Of a DNA stretch of 64,000 bases, positions 16,974-26,429 are shown in pieces. The DNA comes from Alicyclobacillus_A sp963788285 (GTDB lineage Bacteria; Bacillota; Bacilli; Alicyclobacillales; Alicyclobacillaceae), in contig CAWBGB010000019.1 in NCBI GenBank assembly GCA_963788285.1, positions 128,667 to 192,666 on the forward strand, written 5' to 3'. The notes beneath the pieces were generated by a model that did no database searches, was not told the DNA's origin, and worked only from the letters and a program-made list of their open reading frames with translations. The stretch's first letter is position 1, and every line of letters starts with the position of its first letter. The position numbers and the translations under genes were made by a program.

Positions 16974-19754
16974 ATGACTGAGTTGGACATCTTTGCCCCA
17001 GTACAAGCATACAGATTACGAGACACGATTCACGAAGGGGTGGCTCCAGTGGGGAGTAACTGGCATTCGCTGACTGCGAAGGACTGCCTCGGTCTGCTCG
17101 AATCCCAGCCAGCCGGGCTGACCGAAAGCCACGTTGAGGAACGGCGACAGAAGTATGGGGCGAACCAACTGGTCGAGGGAGAGAAGATGTCGCTGTTGAC
17201 CATCTTCTTTAACCAGTTCCGCGATTTTATGATCATTGTCTTGCTCGCAGCGACGCTGATTTCCGGTATACTCGGCGAGTACACGGATGCAATAACGATT
17301 ATTGCAATCATTGTGCTGAACGGTATTCTCGGTTTCATTCAGGAAGTCAAGGCCGAGCGTTCACTCGCTGCGCTCAAGGAATTGACCGCTCCCATGGCGC
17401 GCATACGCCGCAATGGGGAAGTTGTGACTATTCCAGCCAAAGAGCTTGTCCCGGGCGATATCGTTTTACTGGAAGGCGGTGACCGAGTGCCGGCTGATGG
17501 GCGTGTTTTGACGTCCACGGGCTTGGATGTGGAAGAGTCGTCGCTGACGGGTGAATCCGTGCCGGTTACCAAACAGGCAAATATCGTTGTGGATCCCGTG
17601 TCGCCGATTGGAGACCGGATGAACATGGTGTACATGGGGACGCTGGTGACGCGCGGCAAGGCCGAAGTACTCGTCACCGAAACTGGAATGAACACGGAAA
17701 TGGGGAAGATTGCTGGACTCATGCAGCAGTCGCAGGAGTCGCTGACGCCGCTACAGCGCCGCTTGGATCAATTGGGCAAGGTGTTAGTTTGGGTTGCACT
17801 GGGAATCACCGTCCTCGTGGTCATGACGGGCGTCATGCATGGCCACAAGTTGTACGAGATGTTCTTGGCGGGCGTCAGCCTCGCGGTTGCGGCCATTCCA
17901 GAAGGACTGCCTGCTATTGTCACGATTGCCTTGGCTCTTGGTGTCCAGCGTATGATTAAACGCAACGCCATTGTACGCAAGCTTCCGTCTGTCGAGACGT
18001 TGGGATGCGCGACGGTGGTGTGCTCCGACAAGACCGGGACGCTGACGCAAAACCGCATGACCGTGCAACGCGTGTGGGCCAGCGGTGAATGGTTTCGCGT
18101 GACAGGTTCTGGTTACCATCCCGCGGGCGAATTCCTCTACGAGGACCGATCTATCCAGGCGTTGCGCAGACCCGCACTCAAGTGGCTTGTCGAGGTAGCG
18201 GCCACGTGTAACAACGCGATGATGAAGTTGCAGGCGACCGAGGATGGCGAACAGTGGCAGTGCGACGGGGACCCCACCGAAGGCGCGCTGCTGGTCATGG
18301 CCAAAAAGGGGGGATTTGATGATCCGGATGGAACGTACATCCGCATCGATGAACTGCCGTTCGATTCGGATAGGAAGCTGATGTCCGTCCTGGTCAAACG
18401 GGATGCAGACGTCTATCTGTTGACCAAGGGCGCTCCCGACGTACTACTCGACCGGTGCACAAAAATTCTTTCTGGCGAACGTGAAGAACAGATGTCTTCG
18501 GGGCTTCGTAAACAGGCGCTGGCGGCCAACCAACAGATGGCTGGCAACGCCCTGCGAAACCTGGGGTTTGCCTACCGTAAGTTCCGCAGCATCGAAGCAG
18601 CCAAAGTGGAAAAGGATCCGGAGTCGAACCTCGTATTTGTCGGGATGTGCGGCATGATGGACCCACCGCGCGAGGAAGTGTACGACGCCATTCGCAAATG
18701 CCACACGGCTGGCATACGCACCGTGATGATCACGGGCGACCACCAGGAGACGGCAACTGCGATTGCTCGGCAACTGAACATTCTCCCCCCAGGTGGATTG
18801 GTCCTCTCTGGAATGGAGTTGGATGCGATGGACGATGACGTGTTGCGCCACAAGGTGGAAGACACGTACGTTTATGCCCGGGTGTCGCCTGAGCACAAGT
18901 TAAGAATTGTCAAGGCGCTGCAGGCCAATGGGGAGATTGTGGCCATGACAGGTGACGGGGTCAACGACGCCCCGGCCATCAAACAGGCGGACATCGGTAT
19001 CGCTATGGGGATGTCCGGAACGGACGTCGCCAAGGAAGCGTCGGCGTTGGTTTTGTCGGACGACAACTTCACCACGATTGTGGCTGCCGTCGAAGAAGGG
19101 CGTGGCATCTACGACAATATCAAAAAGTTTATCCGCTACTTGCTTGCGAGCAACGTCGGCGAGATTGTCACGATGTTTGCCGCCATGCTTGCCGGTTTGC
19201 CCCTTCCTTTGTTGCCGATACAGATTCTGTGGGTGAATCTTGTGACGGACGGATTGCCAGCCATCGCGCTCGGGGTGGATCCCGCGGAGAAAGAAATCAT
19301 GGATCGGCCACCGCGTGACGTCAGGGAAGGCATCTTCGCACACGGTCTCAGTATCAAAATTCTCAGTCGCGGACTACTGATTGGTCTTGTGACATTGGCG
19401 GTGTTCTACTGGTCGTGGAAGGCGACTGGCGATGTCGCTAGCGCACGGACGATGGCTTACAGCACGCTGACTATGTCGCAGTTCATTCTCGTGTTCGATT
19501 GCCGCAGCGTCGAAGGGGGTATCTTGAAACGCAACATGTTCGAAAACGTGTGGCTACTCTTGGCTGTGGCTTCCTCCTTGGCATTGTTCCTACTGACGAT
19601 ATACGTGCCTGCAATGGCCACTGTGTTTCAGACTGTGCGACTAGGTCTGCGGGAGTGGTTGATTGTCGTCGTAGCTGCTGCTGTGCCAACATTTGCTCTG
19701 TCGCTGCGACGCGTTGGCAGAAAGGCTCTGAAAGCGAAAGTGGCCACTCGCTAA
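16974..19754 (+). CDS. P-type Ca2+-transporting ATPase (PMCA/SERCA-like, YloB type)
   Basis: A 926-residue P2A-type ATPase that should export Ca2+ from the cytoplasm. It has the cation ATPase N-terminal domain, the TGES actuator motif, PEGLP in membrane helix 4, the phosphorylated aspartate in CSDKTGTLT (near residue 348), MITGDH, and the hinge GDGVNDAPA, followed by the C-terminal membrane helices. Position near yicC and remA matches Bacillus yloB. ATG 16974 lacks a clear ribosome site; GTG at 17049, with GAAGGGG upstream, gives an N terminus closer to Bacillus YloB and may be the true start. Confidence 0.93.
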   Translation: MTELDIFAPVQAYRLRDTIHEGVAPVGSNWHSLTAKDCLGLLESQPAGLTESHVEERRQKYGANQLVEGEKMSLLTIFFNQFRDFMIIVLLAATLISGILGEYTDAITIIAIIVLNGILGFIQEVKAERSLAALKELTAPMARIRRNGEVVTIPAKELVPGDIVLLEGGDRVPADGRVLTSTGLDVEESSLTGESVPVTKQANIVVDPVSPIGDRMNMVYMGTLVTRGKAEVLVTETGMNTEMGKIAGLMQQSQESLTPLQRRLDQLGKVLVWVALGITVLVVMTGVMHGHKLYEMFLAGVSLAVAAIPEGLPAIVTIALALGVQRMIKRNAIVRKLPSVETLGCATVVCSDKTGTLTQNRMTVQRVWASGEWFRVTGSGYHPAGEFLYEDRSIQALRRPALKWLVEVAATCNNAMMKLQATEDGEQWQCDGDPTEGALLVMAKKGGFDDPDGTYIRIDELPFDSDRKLMSVLVKRDADVYLLTKGAPDVLLDRCTKILSGEREEQMSSGLRKQALAANQQMAGNALRNLGFAYRKFRSIEAAKVEKDPESNLVFVGMCGMMDPPREEVYDAIRKCHTAGIRTVMITGDHQETATAIARQLNILPPGGLVLSGMELDAMDDDVLRHKVEDTYVYARVSPEHKLRIVKALQANGEIVAMTGDGVNDAPAIKQADIGIAMGMSGTDVAKEASALVLSDDNFTTIVAAVEEGRGIYDNIKKFIRYLLASNVGEIVTMFAAMLAGLPLPLLPIQILWVNLVTDGLPAIALGVDPAEKEIMDRPPRDVREGIFAHGLSIKILSRGLLIGLVTLAVFYWSWKATGDVASARTMAYSTLTMSQFILVFDCRSVEGGILKRNMFENVWLLLAVASSLALFLLTIYVPAMATVFQTVRLGLREWLIVVVAAAVPTFALSLRRVGRKALKAKVATR

Positions 19755-19777
19755 TCCTCACGTACGTTTTGGCGTTC

Positions 19778-19826
19778 GGGGTTGTCTGCACAGGAATCGC
19801 ATTCCTTTGCAGACAGCCCCTTTTCT
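19778..19826 (+). terminator. Terminator after the Ca2+ ATPase
   Basis: A 13-bp stem (GGGGTTGTCTGCA with TGCAGACAGCCCC, one G-U pair) followed by TTTTCT, a standard intrinsic terminator. Confidence 0.85.
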
Positions 19827-19885
19827 GCTATCAATGCGAGGAATTCCCTGAAAATCGAATCTAGGGCGAGCAAGGACGAGATAAC

Positions 19886-19915
19886 TTGTATCCTCGGCCG
19901 CGTGTAGAGTAGAAT
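19886..19915 (+). promoter_or_regulatory. Possible promoter of the yicC operon
   Basis: TTGTAT at 19886-19891, an 18-base spacer and TAGAAT at 19910-19915, placed just before the ribosome site of yicC. Confidence 0.5.
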
Positions 19916-19940
19916 AGGATCACGTTTAGGAGGCACGTCG

Positions 19941-20822
19941 ATGGCGTTGTGCAGTATGACAGGATTTGGACAGGCTGTCGTAGAACGGGAGTCACACCGT
20001 GTGAAGGTCGAAATCCGCAGTGTCAACCACCGGTTTGCGGAGTTTAACATACGCGCACCGCGCGATTTGGTGTCTGTGGAGGAAGAGATCAGGGCGTATT
20101 TGTCGACACGCCTCGCGCGGGGGAGATCCGATGTCTTTGTGTCCATTGAGGAAGTTACAGCGCGGCCGTACCACGTCCAGGTAGACTGGGGACTCTTTGA
20201 CGCGTTGTGTCGCGTTGAGCGCGAAGCGGCAGCGAGGAGCGGACAGGTTGCGCCAGATTCCGTCTCCTGGACGACGTGGCTGACGTATCCGAATGTCTTG
20301 CAAGTGCGATCCGCGGAAACGGAGATGGAACCGTTGCGCCAAGCAGTTATGGCAGCAGTGAAACAGGCGTGTGACGCGCTCGTGGCCATGCGTCAGCGTG
20401 AGGGTGCGCGGTTGAAACAAGACCTGCAGACAAAACTGTCGGAGTTGAACAGGGTTGTCGGCGGGATGTTCAACGTTTCTGGAGAGGTGAACCAGCAGTT
20501 ACGCGACAAATTGCAACAGCGCCTTGCTGAATGGGTGCCGCAAGTGGACGAACAACGGTTGCTGATGGAGGTTAGCCTCTTGGCCGAGCGGAGTTCGGTC
20601 GACGAAGAACTGGTTCGTTTACGAAGCCATATCGACGAGTTTCAAGCGTCACTGGGCGAAGGCAGCCCAGTCGGTAGGCGGCTCGACTTTATTGTTCAGG
20701 AGATGCACCGCGAAGTGAACACCATCGGGAGCAAGTCGTCCGATATCCGCATGTCGAAGGCGGTCGTGAACGCCAAGACGATTGTCGAAAAACTGCGGGA
20801 GCAGGTACAGAACATTGAGTAG
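19941..20822 (+). CDS. YicC/YloC-family endoribonuclease
   Basis: A 293-residue YicC-family protein. Escherichia YicC and Bacillus YloC are reported endoribonucleases, the former taking part in small RNA turnover. The start SMTGFG and the C-terminal GRRLDFIVQEM and KAVVNAKTIVEKLREQVQN segments are typical. ATG at 19941 follows AGGAGG. Genes yicC-remA-gmk-rpoZ-coaBC-priA form the usual Bacillus order. Confidence 0.92.
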   Translation: MALCSMTGFGQAVVERESHRVKVEIRSVNHRFAEFNIRAPRDLVSVEEEIRAYLSTRLARGRSDVFVSIEEVTARPYHVQVDWGLFDALCRVEREAAARSGQVAPDSVSWTTWLTYPNVLQVRSAETEMEPLRQAVMAAVKQACDALVAMRQREGARLKQDLQTKLSELNRVVGGMFNVSGEVNQQLRDKLQQRLAEWVPQVDEQRLLMEVSLLAERSSVDEELVRLRSHIDEFQASLGEGSPVGRRLDFIVQEMHREVNTIGSKSSDIRMSKAVVNAKTIVEKLREQVQNIE

Positions 20823-20891
20823 CCATCTGAACATGATTCAATCACGCAGTGGACGGTGCATGTCGCCGTTTACGAAAAGGGGAGCTTCGCG

Positions 20892-21158
20892 GTGAGTATC
20901 AAACTGATTAACATTGGGTTTGGAAACATCGTCTCGGCCAACCGTATCATTTCGATTGTCAGCCCCGAATCTGCACCTATCAAACGAATTATTCAGGAAG
21001 CGCGCGACCGGGGCATGCTGATTGACGCCACGTATGGGCGCCGGACGCGAGCGGTGATTATTACGGACAGTGACCACGTGATTCTCTCAGCCGTGCAACC
21101 GGAGACCGTGGCACATCGCTTAACCGCGAAAGACCAAATCCTTGACGACGAGGAATGA
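20892..21158 (+). CDS. remA: RemA/DUF370 extracellular-matrix regulator
   Basis: An 88-residue protein nearly identical in its core to Bacillus RemA, a DNA-binding activator of biofilm matrix operons that forms ring-shaped oligomers. The segments KLINIGFGNIVSANR, SPESAPIKRIIQEAR and ATYGRRTRAVII are all present. GTG at 20892 is the start by comparison with RemA and by the GGGGAG upstream; the frame is open for 12 codons more. Whether it controls matrix genes here is inference. Confidence 0.92.
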   Translation: MSIKLINIGFGNIVSANRIISIVSPESAPIKRIIQEARDRGMLIDATYGRRTRAVIITDSDHVILSAVQPETVAHRLTAKDQILDDEE

Positions 21159-21164
21159 TACAAA

Positions 21165-21770
21165 ATGCCGAACAATCATTCAGGGATCCTATTTGTGTTG
21201 AGTGGGCCATCCGGAGCCGGAAAAGGTACAGTATGCAAGGCATTGATGGAACGGATGCCGGACATGTGCCTTTCGGTGTCCGTGACTACTCGTTCGCCTC
21301 GTCCCGGAGAACAACATGGCGTCAATTATTTTTTTCACACCAGGGAACAGTTCGAAGAGATGATTCGCAACGACGAGTTGCTGGAATGGGCCCAGGTGTT
21401 TGATAATTATTATGGAACGCCGCGAAGTTTCGTGGAGAGTAAACTCGCGGAAGGCTATGATGTACTCCTGGAGATAGACATCCAGGGAGCGATGCAAGTC
21501 AAGCAGACGTACCCGGAAGGGGTGTTCATTTTTCTCATCCCTCCGTCAGCCACCGAGTTGGAAGCACGCATTTTGGGCCGTGGGACAGAGACCGACGAAT
21601 CCTTCCGCATGCGCTTTGGGGCGGCGCGGCACGAACTGCAAATGATGAAAGAGTACAACTATGTCGTCGTCAACGATGTGGTTGACGCCGCGTGTCAACG
21701 CATCGCGTCCATTATCACGGCGGAGCACTGCAGTGTATCTCGGAATTTGTATTTGCTCTCTGAATGGTAA
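21165..21770 (+). CDS. gmk: Guanylate kinase
   Basis: Phosphorylates GMP to GDP using ATP. The 201-residue protein has the P-loop GPSGAGKGT near residue 14, the GMP-binding TTRSPRPGE and Y-GTP segments, and the usual lid region. It lies 6 bases after remA and is the standard neighbour of rpoZ. Confidence 0.96.
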   Translation: MPNNHSGILFVLSGPSGAGKGTVCKALMERMPDMCLSVSVTTRSPRPGEQHGVNYFFHTREQFEEMIRNDELLEWAQVFDNYYGTPRSFVESKLAEGYDVLLEIDIQGAMQVKQTYPEGVFIFLIPPSATELEARILGRGTETDESFRMRFGAARHELQMMKEYNYVVVNDVVDAACQRIASIITAEHCSVSRNLYLLSEW

Positions 21771-21884
21771 GAATGAAGTAGTACACCAAGCGGTGGTACA
21801 TCGCTCTCGCAAAGACCACTGTGTGAATTCGACCGGATGGATGCTTCTGGATTGAAGCGATTTCGAAAGGAGCCGATGCGATTT

Positions 21885-22091
21885 ATGTTGTACCCGTCAA
21901 TTGATAAACTCATGGATTTGGTGGACAGTAAGTACAGCCTCGTCGTAGCCACGTCCAAGCGAGCTCGAAAGTTGCAGGAGAAGGAGCTGGCAAATCCAGG
22001 CTCTTCTACAACGAAGAACGTCAGCCGTGCGCTGTGGGAAATTGCCAATGGTAAGGTCAAATACTACCGTACACGTGATGGCATTAAGTAA
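21885..22091 (+). CDS. rpoZ: RNA polymerase omega subunit
   Basis: A 68-residue omega subunit supporting assembly of RNA polymerase. The N terminus MLYPSIDKLMDLVDSKY matches the family, and the KRARKL segment binds beta prime. By comparison with Bacillus the start is ATG 21885; an in-frame ATG at 21876 is only 3 bases from the AAAGGAG site, whereas 21885 is 12 bases away, so both are imperfect. A terminator follows. Confidence 0.9.
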   Translation: MLYPSIDKLMDLVDSKYSLVVATSKRARKLQEKELANPGSSTTKNVSRALWEIANGKVKYYRTRDGIK

Positions 22092-22119
22092 CGTACTGAA
22101 TTGGACTTGAATCGGTAGC

Positions 22120-22147
22120 AGAACAACCTTGGTGGTTGTTCTTTTTT
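22120..22147 (+). terminator. Terminator after rpoZ
   Basis: AGAACAACC pairs with GGTTGTTCT over a 4-5 base loop and is followed by T6. It abuts copy 2 of the inverted-repeat element, which starts at 22149. Confidence 0.88.
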
Positions 22148-22148
22148 C

Positions 22149-22205
22149 GCGTCAGCGATTTGCGATGAACAACCGTCTCGTGGAATTTTGCAAATCGCTC
22201 AACGC
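22149..22205 (+). repeat. Inverted-repeat element, copy 2
   Basis: Arms AGCGATTTGC (22154-22163) and GCAAATCGCT (22190-22199) with outer GCGT/ACGC pairs. Left 15 bases and right 19 bases are identical to copy 1 at 11215-11287, but the centre is shorter and differs. It sits between the rpoZ terminator and coaBC. Confidence 0.75.
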
Positions 22206-22259
22206 AAACAGTCAAATCGTTGCGGCGGGACCGTCGCAGGCATGGAGAGGGTGGTCGAC

Positions 22260-23489
22260 GTGGGGAAGACGATTCTGCTGGGGGTTGCTGGAGGCATCGC
22301 GGCGTTTAAGTCCGCCTCCGTTTGCAGTTCACTTGTAAAAAAGGGCTATGACGTTCAGGTGTTGATGACGGAGAACGCCACAAAATTTGTGCAGCCGCTC
22401 ACGTTCCAAGCACTCAGCCGGAACCCTGTGCTGACGGACACCTTTGAGGAACCCAACCCTGCGGAGATTGCGCACATTGCCAAGGCGGACGCTGCGGATG
22501 TATTCGTGATAGCACCGGCCACAGCAAATGTGATTGGAAAGCTGGCGAACGGGATTGCTGACGACGTGGTGACCACCACTGCGCTGGCGGTAACCTGTCC
22601 ACTCGTGATTGCCCCGGCGATGAACGTCAATATGTATCAGCATCCTGCAGTGACCGAGAATCTGCAACGACTACGACAACGCGGCGCCATCGTCCTTGAA
22701 CCTGGGACAGGTCTACTGGCATGTGGTTGGATTGGCAAAGGCCGTCTGCCTGAACCGGACGACATTGTGGCGGTGGTGGAGACGGTATTGCACCGGAAAA
22801 CGGATTTGAACGGTACGCGGGTGTTGGTGACCGCAGGTCCGACCGTCGAGGACCTCGACCCTGTGCGATACCTCAGCAATTCGTCCACCGGGAAGATGGG
22901 GTACGCGATTGCGGAGGCCGCTGTGCAGCGGGGGGCGGACGTGATCTTAGTATCCGGACCCACGCATCTGGCACCGGTCAACGGTGTGAAGATGGTGCAG
23001 ATTCGCTCCACTGAAGATCTGCTGCACGCTGTGCAAGCATACGCAGACTCCTGCGATGTGTTCATTAGCGCAGCCGCTCCGGCGGACTTTCGTCCCGTTC
23101 AGCGGCTGTCTCATAAGTGGAAAAAGAGTGACGGAGTACCTGTCCTTGAATTGGAGCCCACACCCGACGTGCTTGCTACAGTGGCTGAATCGAAACAAGA
23201 TCATCAAATATTCGTGGGCTTTGCAGCAGAAACGAAGAATGCCGTCGACTACGGAAGAAGGAAATTGGAACGGAAAAACCTGGACATGGTGGTTGTAAAC
23301 GATGTCACGGAGGACGGAGCGGGCTTTGGTGTGGACACCAACCACGTGACAATTCTGCGCAAGGACGGACCAGACGTTCCACTACCCCTCATGAGCAAAT
23401 CGGCGGTTGCGGACGAGCTGTTGAACCTTGTCGTAGAGGCGCTGCGTTCGAAACGCAACCGTCACCCGGAGATGGAGCCACATGCCTGA
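22260..23489 (+). CDS. coaBC: Bifunctional phosphopantothenoylcysteine decarboxylase / phosphopantothenate-cysteine ligase
   Basis: Two steps of coenzyme A synthesis in one protein of about 409 residues. The N-terminal CoaC flavoprotein domain starts GKTILLGVAGGIAAFK and has the HIAKAD and ANVIGKLANGIADD segments and the substrate Asn in PAMNVNMY. The C-terminal CoaB domain begins near residue 185 (TAGPTVEDLDPVR) and holds the NSSTGKMG motif. GTG at 22260, with GGAGAGGG at 22244-22251, agrees best with Bacillus; ATG 22242 is the alternative. It overlaps priA by 8 bases. Confidence 0.94.
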   Translation: MGKTILLGVAGGIAAFKSASVCSSLVKKGYDVQVLMTENATKFVQPLTFQALSRNPVLTDTFEEPNPAEIAHIAKADAADVFVIAPATANVIGKLANGIADDVVTTTALAVTCPLVIAPAMNVNMYQHPAVTENLQRLRQRGAIVLEPGTGLLACGWIGKGRLPEPDDIVAVVETVLHRKTDLNGTRVLVTAGPTVEDLDPVRYLSNSSTGKMGYAIAEAAVQRGADVILVSGPTHLAPVNGVKMVQIRSTEDLLHAVQAYADSCDVFISAAAPADFRPVQRLSHKWKKSDGVPVLELEPTPDVLATVAESKQDHQIFVGFAAETKNAVDYGRRKLERKNLDMVVVNDVTEDGAGFGVDTNHVTILRKDGPDVPLPLMSKSAVADELLNLVVEALRSKRNRHPEMEPHA

Positions 23490-25911
23490 GTTGGTGGTCC
23501 AAGTCGTTGTAGACGTGCGGACACGTGCGGTCGCACGTGTGTTTGACTACAAAGTGCCGGAAGTATGGGCCGATAGAATTCAGGTTGGGCATCGCGTGTA
23601 CGTTTCGTTTGGCAGACAGTTCTGTCAAGCCTACGTGATTGCTAAAAAGGAAGTGGCAGACGCCAGCCGATTGAAGCCGGTTCTCGAGTTGTTAGATGAG
23701 CAACCTTTGCTAACGACAGACTTGATGGAACTCTGTCACTGGCTCTGCTACCGGTACGGCTGCACCCTGTTGGAGGCGATACAGGCGACCCTGCCTTCTG
23801 CGTTCCGATTGCAGCAGAAACGGGTATACGAACCTGTTGCAGCGTCACCCAGTCCAATGGACCCACTGGGCCAACGGCTGTGGCAAGCGATGCGGTCCGA
23901 ACCGCTGTCATTTCACCAACTGGTCGCACGTTTCGGTGCCGAGGCCGCGTTGGTGTTGGAACGGCTGATTCACGAAGGATTGGTTCATGAGAGACTGGCG
24001 TACAAGGACCAGGTAGCCGCGAAGACGGAGCCGGTGCTGGTCAGCGTCGAAGACAGAGCGGTGTTGGAGGAAGCGCTCAGAGCGCGGCAAAAGCGCGCAC
24101 ACAAGCAGGCCAGGATTTTGACTTACCTCTTGGAAAACGAAGAGGTCCAGCTGCGGCAACTCGGGCTGCGTCCCTCGGATCCGGCGGTGCAGTCGCTTGT
24201 GGCGGACGGGCTTGCAGACATCATAAACAGGGAAGTGTATCGGACGCCACTCGGCATCGCGGCAACGGATGAGACGCGTTCGGAAACCTTGACGATCTGG
24301 CAGGAGCGGGCGCTGGAAGGGATTGTGGAGTCCCTTGTGGAGCCTACGTTTCGTGCATTTGTCATGCACGGCGTGACGGGCAGCGGTAAAACGGAAGTAT
24401 ATATGAGAGCGATGGAAGTCTGTCTAGAGCGTGGGGGCGGGGCCATCGTGCTGGTGCCGGAGATATCCCTCACGCCGCAAATGGTCAGTCGATTCGTTGG
24501 ACGGTTCGGCGACCGCATTGCTGTCCTTCACTCCGGACTGTCAACAGGCGAAAAACGCGATGAGTGGTTGCGGATCCGGCGAGGTGAGGCGCAAATTGTC
24601 ATTGGTGCCCGATCGGCCGTGCTTGCCCCGGTCAACAACCTCCAATTGGTGGTTGTTGATGAGGAGCACGAACCTTCCTACAAGCAAGAGGAGTCTCCGC
24701 GTTACGACGCGCGCGACGTGGCGTGGTGGCGTGCAGAGCAGAATGCTGCAACATTGGTACTTGGATCCGCCACGCCGTCGCTACAATCCCTGCACTTGGT
24801 GGAGGACGGTCGCGCTCAAATTCTATCATTACCGCAGCGGGTCAACGGCAGACCGTTACCCCCCGTACAAGTCGTGGATATGCGGCAAGAACTGAGGTCT
24901 GGGAATCGCAGCATCTTCAGCCAAGCATTGCAGGAAGGCTTGGAGAGCGCGGTGCAAGGCGGAAATCAAGCCATTTTGTTCTTAAATCGGCGGGGCTACG
25001 CGGCATTTGTCCTGTGTCGGAATTGCGGACACGTGCCCGAATGTCCGAGTTGTGACATTTCCCTCACACTCCATAAAGGGCGGCACGGGGAGTGGCTCCG
25101 CTGTCATTACTGCGGATACACGGAAAGCCTGAGCCAACTTTGTTCCCAATGTGGCGAACCTGCTCTTCGCCCGCACGGGCTGGGCACCCAACAGGTAGAA
25201 CAGGTTCTGGCGGAGCGTTACCCGGATTGGCGGGTTCTGCGCATGGACGTCGACACAACGCGCAGGAAAGGAGCGCACCAGGACATCATTGAGCAGTTTC
25301 TGCATGGACAGGCGGACGTGTTGATTGGCACGCAGATGGTCGCCAAAGGTCTCGATTTTCCGCATGTGGCTTTTGTCGGCGTCATCTCCGCAGACACCAT
25401 GTTGGCGGTGCCCGATTACCGCGCAGCGGAGCGGACGTTCCAGTTGTTGACGCAAGTTGCGGGGAGAGCGGGACGTGCGAGCGTATCTGGCCGCACTGTC
25501 ATTCAGACGTATCAGCCGGAGCACTACGCCATCACAGCGGCTGCGCGACACGACTTCTCTGGCTTTTACCAATCGGAGCGGAGGTTGCGGAAAACCTTTG
25601 GTTATCCACCATTCTGCGAACTTGCTGTGTTTACTGCCATTCACCGGGAGCGAAGAATGGCAGAAGGCGCGGCAAAACGCTTCGAACGGGAACTGCGCAG
25701 AGCACAGGGTGCTAAAGACCTCACTGTGTTGCCTGCCGTGCCGGCGGGTGTGGAGCGCATTGAAGACTATTACCGATTTCAAGTTGTGGTAAAGTATTCT
25801 CAGTGGTTTTCCGTGCGCTCCGCCGTTGTGGGTGCATTTAGCCTTGTTCAGGAGAAAATGAGGGCGTTCTCAGGAACGTGTACCCTCGATGTCAATGCAG
25901 GCCGTATCTAG
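23482..25911 (+). CDS. priA: Primosomal replication restart helicase PriA
   Basis: An 809-residue 3'-5' helicase that reloads the replisome at stalled forks. The N-terminal DNA-binding domain occupies about 1-110. Walker A is GVTGSGKTEVY near residue 295, and the DEEH box is VVDEEHEPSYKQ near residue 392. The zinc-binding domain has four CxxC pairs at about 513-555. The C-terminal helicase half contains the conserved QVAGRAGR near residue 655. ATG at 23482 overlaps coaBC. Confidence 0.96.
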   Translation: MPELVVQVVVDVRTRAVARVFDYKVPEVWADRIQVGHRVYVSFGRQFCQAYVIAKKEVADASRLKPVLELLDEQPLLTTDLMELCHWLCYRYGCTLLEAIQATLPSAFRLQQKRVYEPVAASPSPMDPLGQRLWQAMRSEPLSFHQLVARFGAEAALVLERLIHEGLVHERLAYKDQVAAKTEPVLVSVEDRAVLEEALRARQKRAHKQARILTYLLENEEVQLRQLGLRPSDPAVQSLVADGLADIINREVYRTPLGIAATDETRSETLTIWQERALEGIVESLVEPTFRAFVMHGVTGSGKTEVYMRAMEVCLERGGGAIVLVPEISLTPQMVSRFVGRFGDRIAVLHSGLSTGEKRDEWLRIRRGEAQIVIGARSAVLAPVNNLQLVVVDEEHEPSYKQEESPRYDARDVAWWRAEQNAATLVLGSATPSLQSLHLVEDGRAQILSLPQRVNGRPLPPVQVVDMRQELRSGNRSIFSQALQEGLESAVQGGNQAILFLNRRGYAAFVLCRNCGHVPECPSCDISLTLHKGRHGEWLRCHYCGYTESLSQLCSQCGEPALRPHGLGTQQVEQVLAERYPDWRVLRMDVDTTRRKGAHQDIIEQFLHGQADVLIGTQMVAKGLDFPHVAFVGVISADTMLAVPDYRAAERTFQLLTQVAGRAGRASVSGRTVIQTYQPEHYAITAAARHDFSGFYQSERRLRKTFGYPPFCELAVFTAIHRERRMAEGAAKRFERELRRAQGAKDLTVLPAVPAGVERIEDYYRFQVVVKYSQWFSVRSAVVGAFSLVQEKMRAFSGTCTLDVNAGRI

Positions 25912-25955
25912 AGCCTGTCGTCTGCCGCGTTGACCCTGCATGTGAAAGGAGTCTG

Positions 25956-26429
25956 TTGACGTTGTCCATTCGAATCATTCGCACCGGGGATGACCCGGTT
26001 TTACGTCAAATCGCCAAACCCGTTCCGGAGATCACGCCCGCCATTCATAAGCTGCTGGACGACATGGCCGAGACGATGTACGATGCGGAGGGGATTGGCC
26101 TGGCGGCCAACCAAATCGGTATCGCCAAGCGAATTATCGTGATTGATGTGGGAGAGGGTTTAGTCGAACTGGTCAATCCGGAAATCCTGAGTTCCAGCGG
26201 CACCCAGACAGATTACGAGGGTTGCCTGTCTTTGCCTGGCATCCGGGGCCGTGTCACGCGTGCGATGAACGTGAAAGTCCGGTTTCAAAACCGCCACGGC
26301 GAGACGGTGGAACTGGACGCCGATGGTTTGTTCGCGCGGTGCATTCAGCATGAACTGGACCATCTGAACGGGATTCTCTTTACGGATTACCTGAAACCGT
26401 CTGACATTGTGTACGAAAAGGAGTCTTAA
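25956..26429 (+). CDS. def: Peptide deformylase
   Basis: Removes the formyl group from nascent chains. The protein of about 157 residues carries all three family motifs: GIGLAANQIG, EGCLSLP and QHELDHLNG, with metal ligands Cys and two His. A TTG start at 25956 (or 25962) behind AAAGGAG is inferred because no ATG or GTG fits; the frame runs open into the priA end. It is followed at once by fmt, as in most bacteria. Confidence 0.93.
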   Translation: MTLSIRIIRTGDDPVLRQIAKPVPEITPAIHKLLDDMAETMYDAEGIGLAANQIGIAKRIIVIDVGEGLVELVNPEILSSSGTQTDYEGCLSLPGIRGRVTRAMNVKVRFQNRHGETVELDADGLFARCIQHELDHLNGILFTDYLKPSDIVYEKES

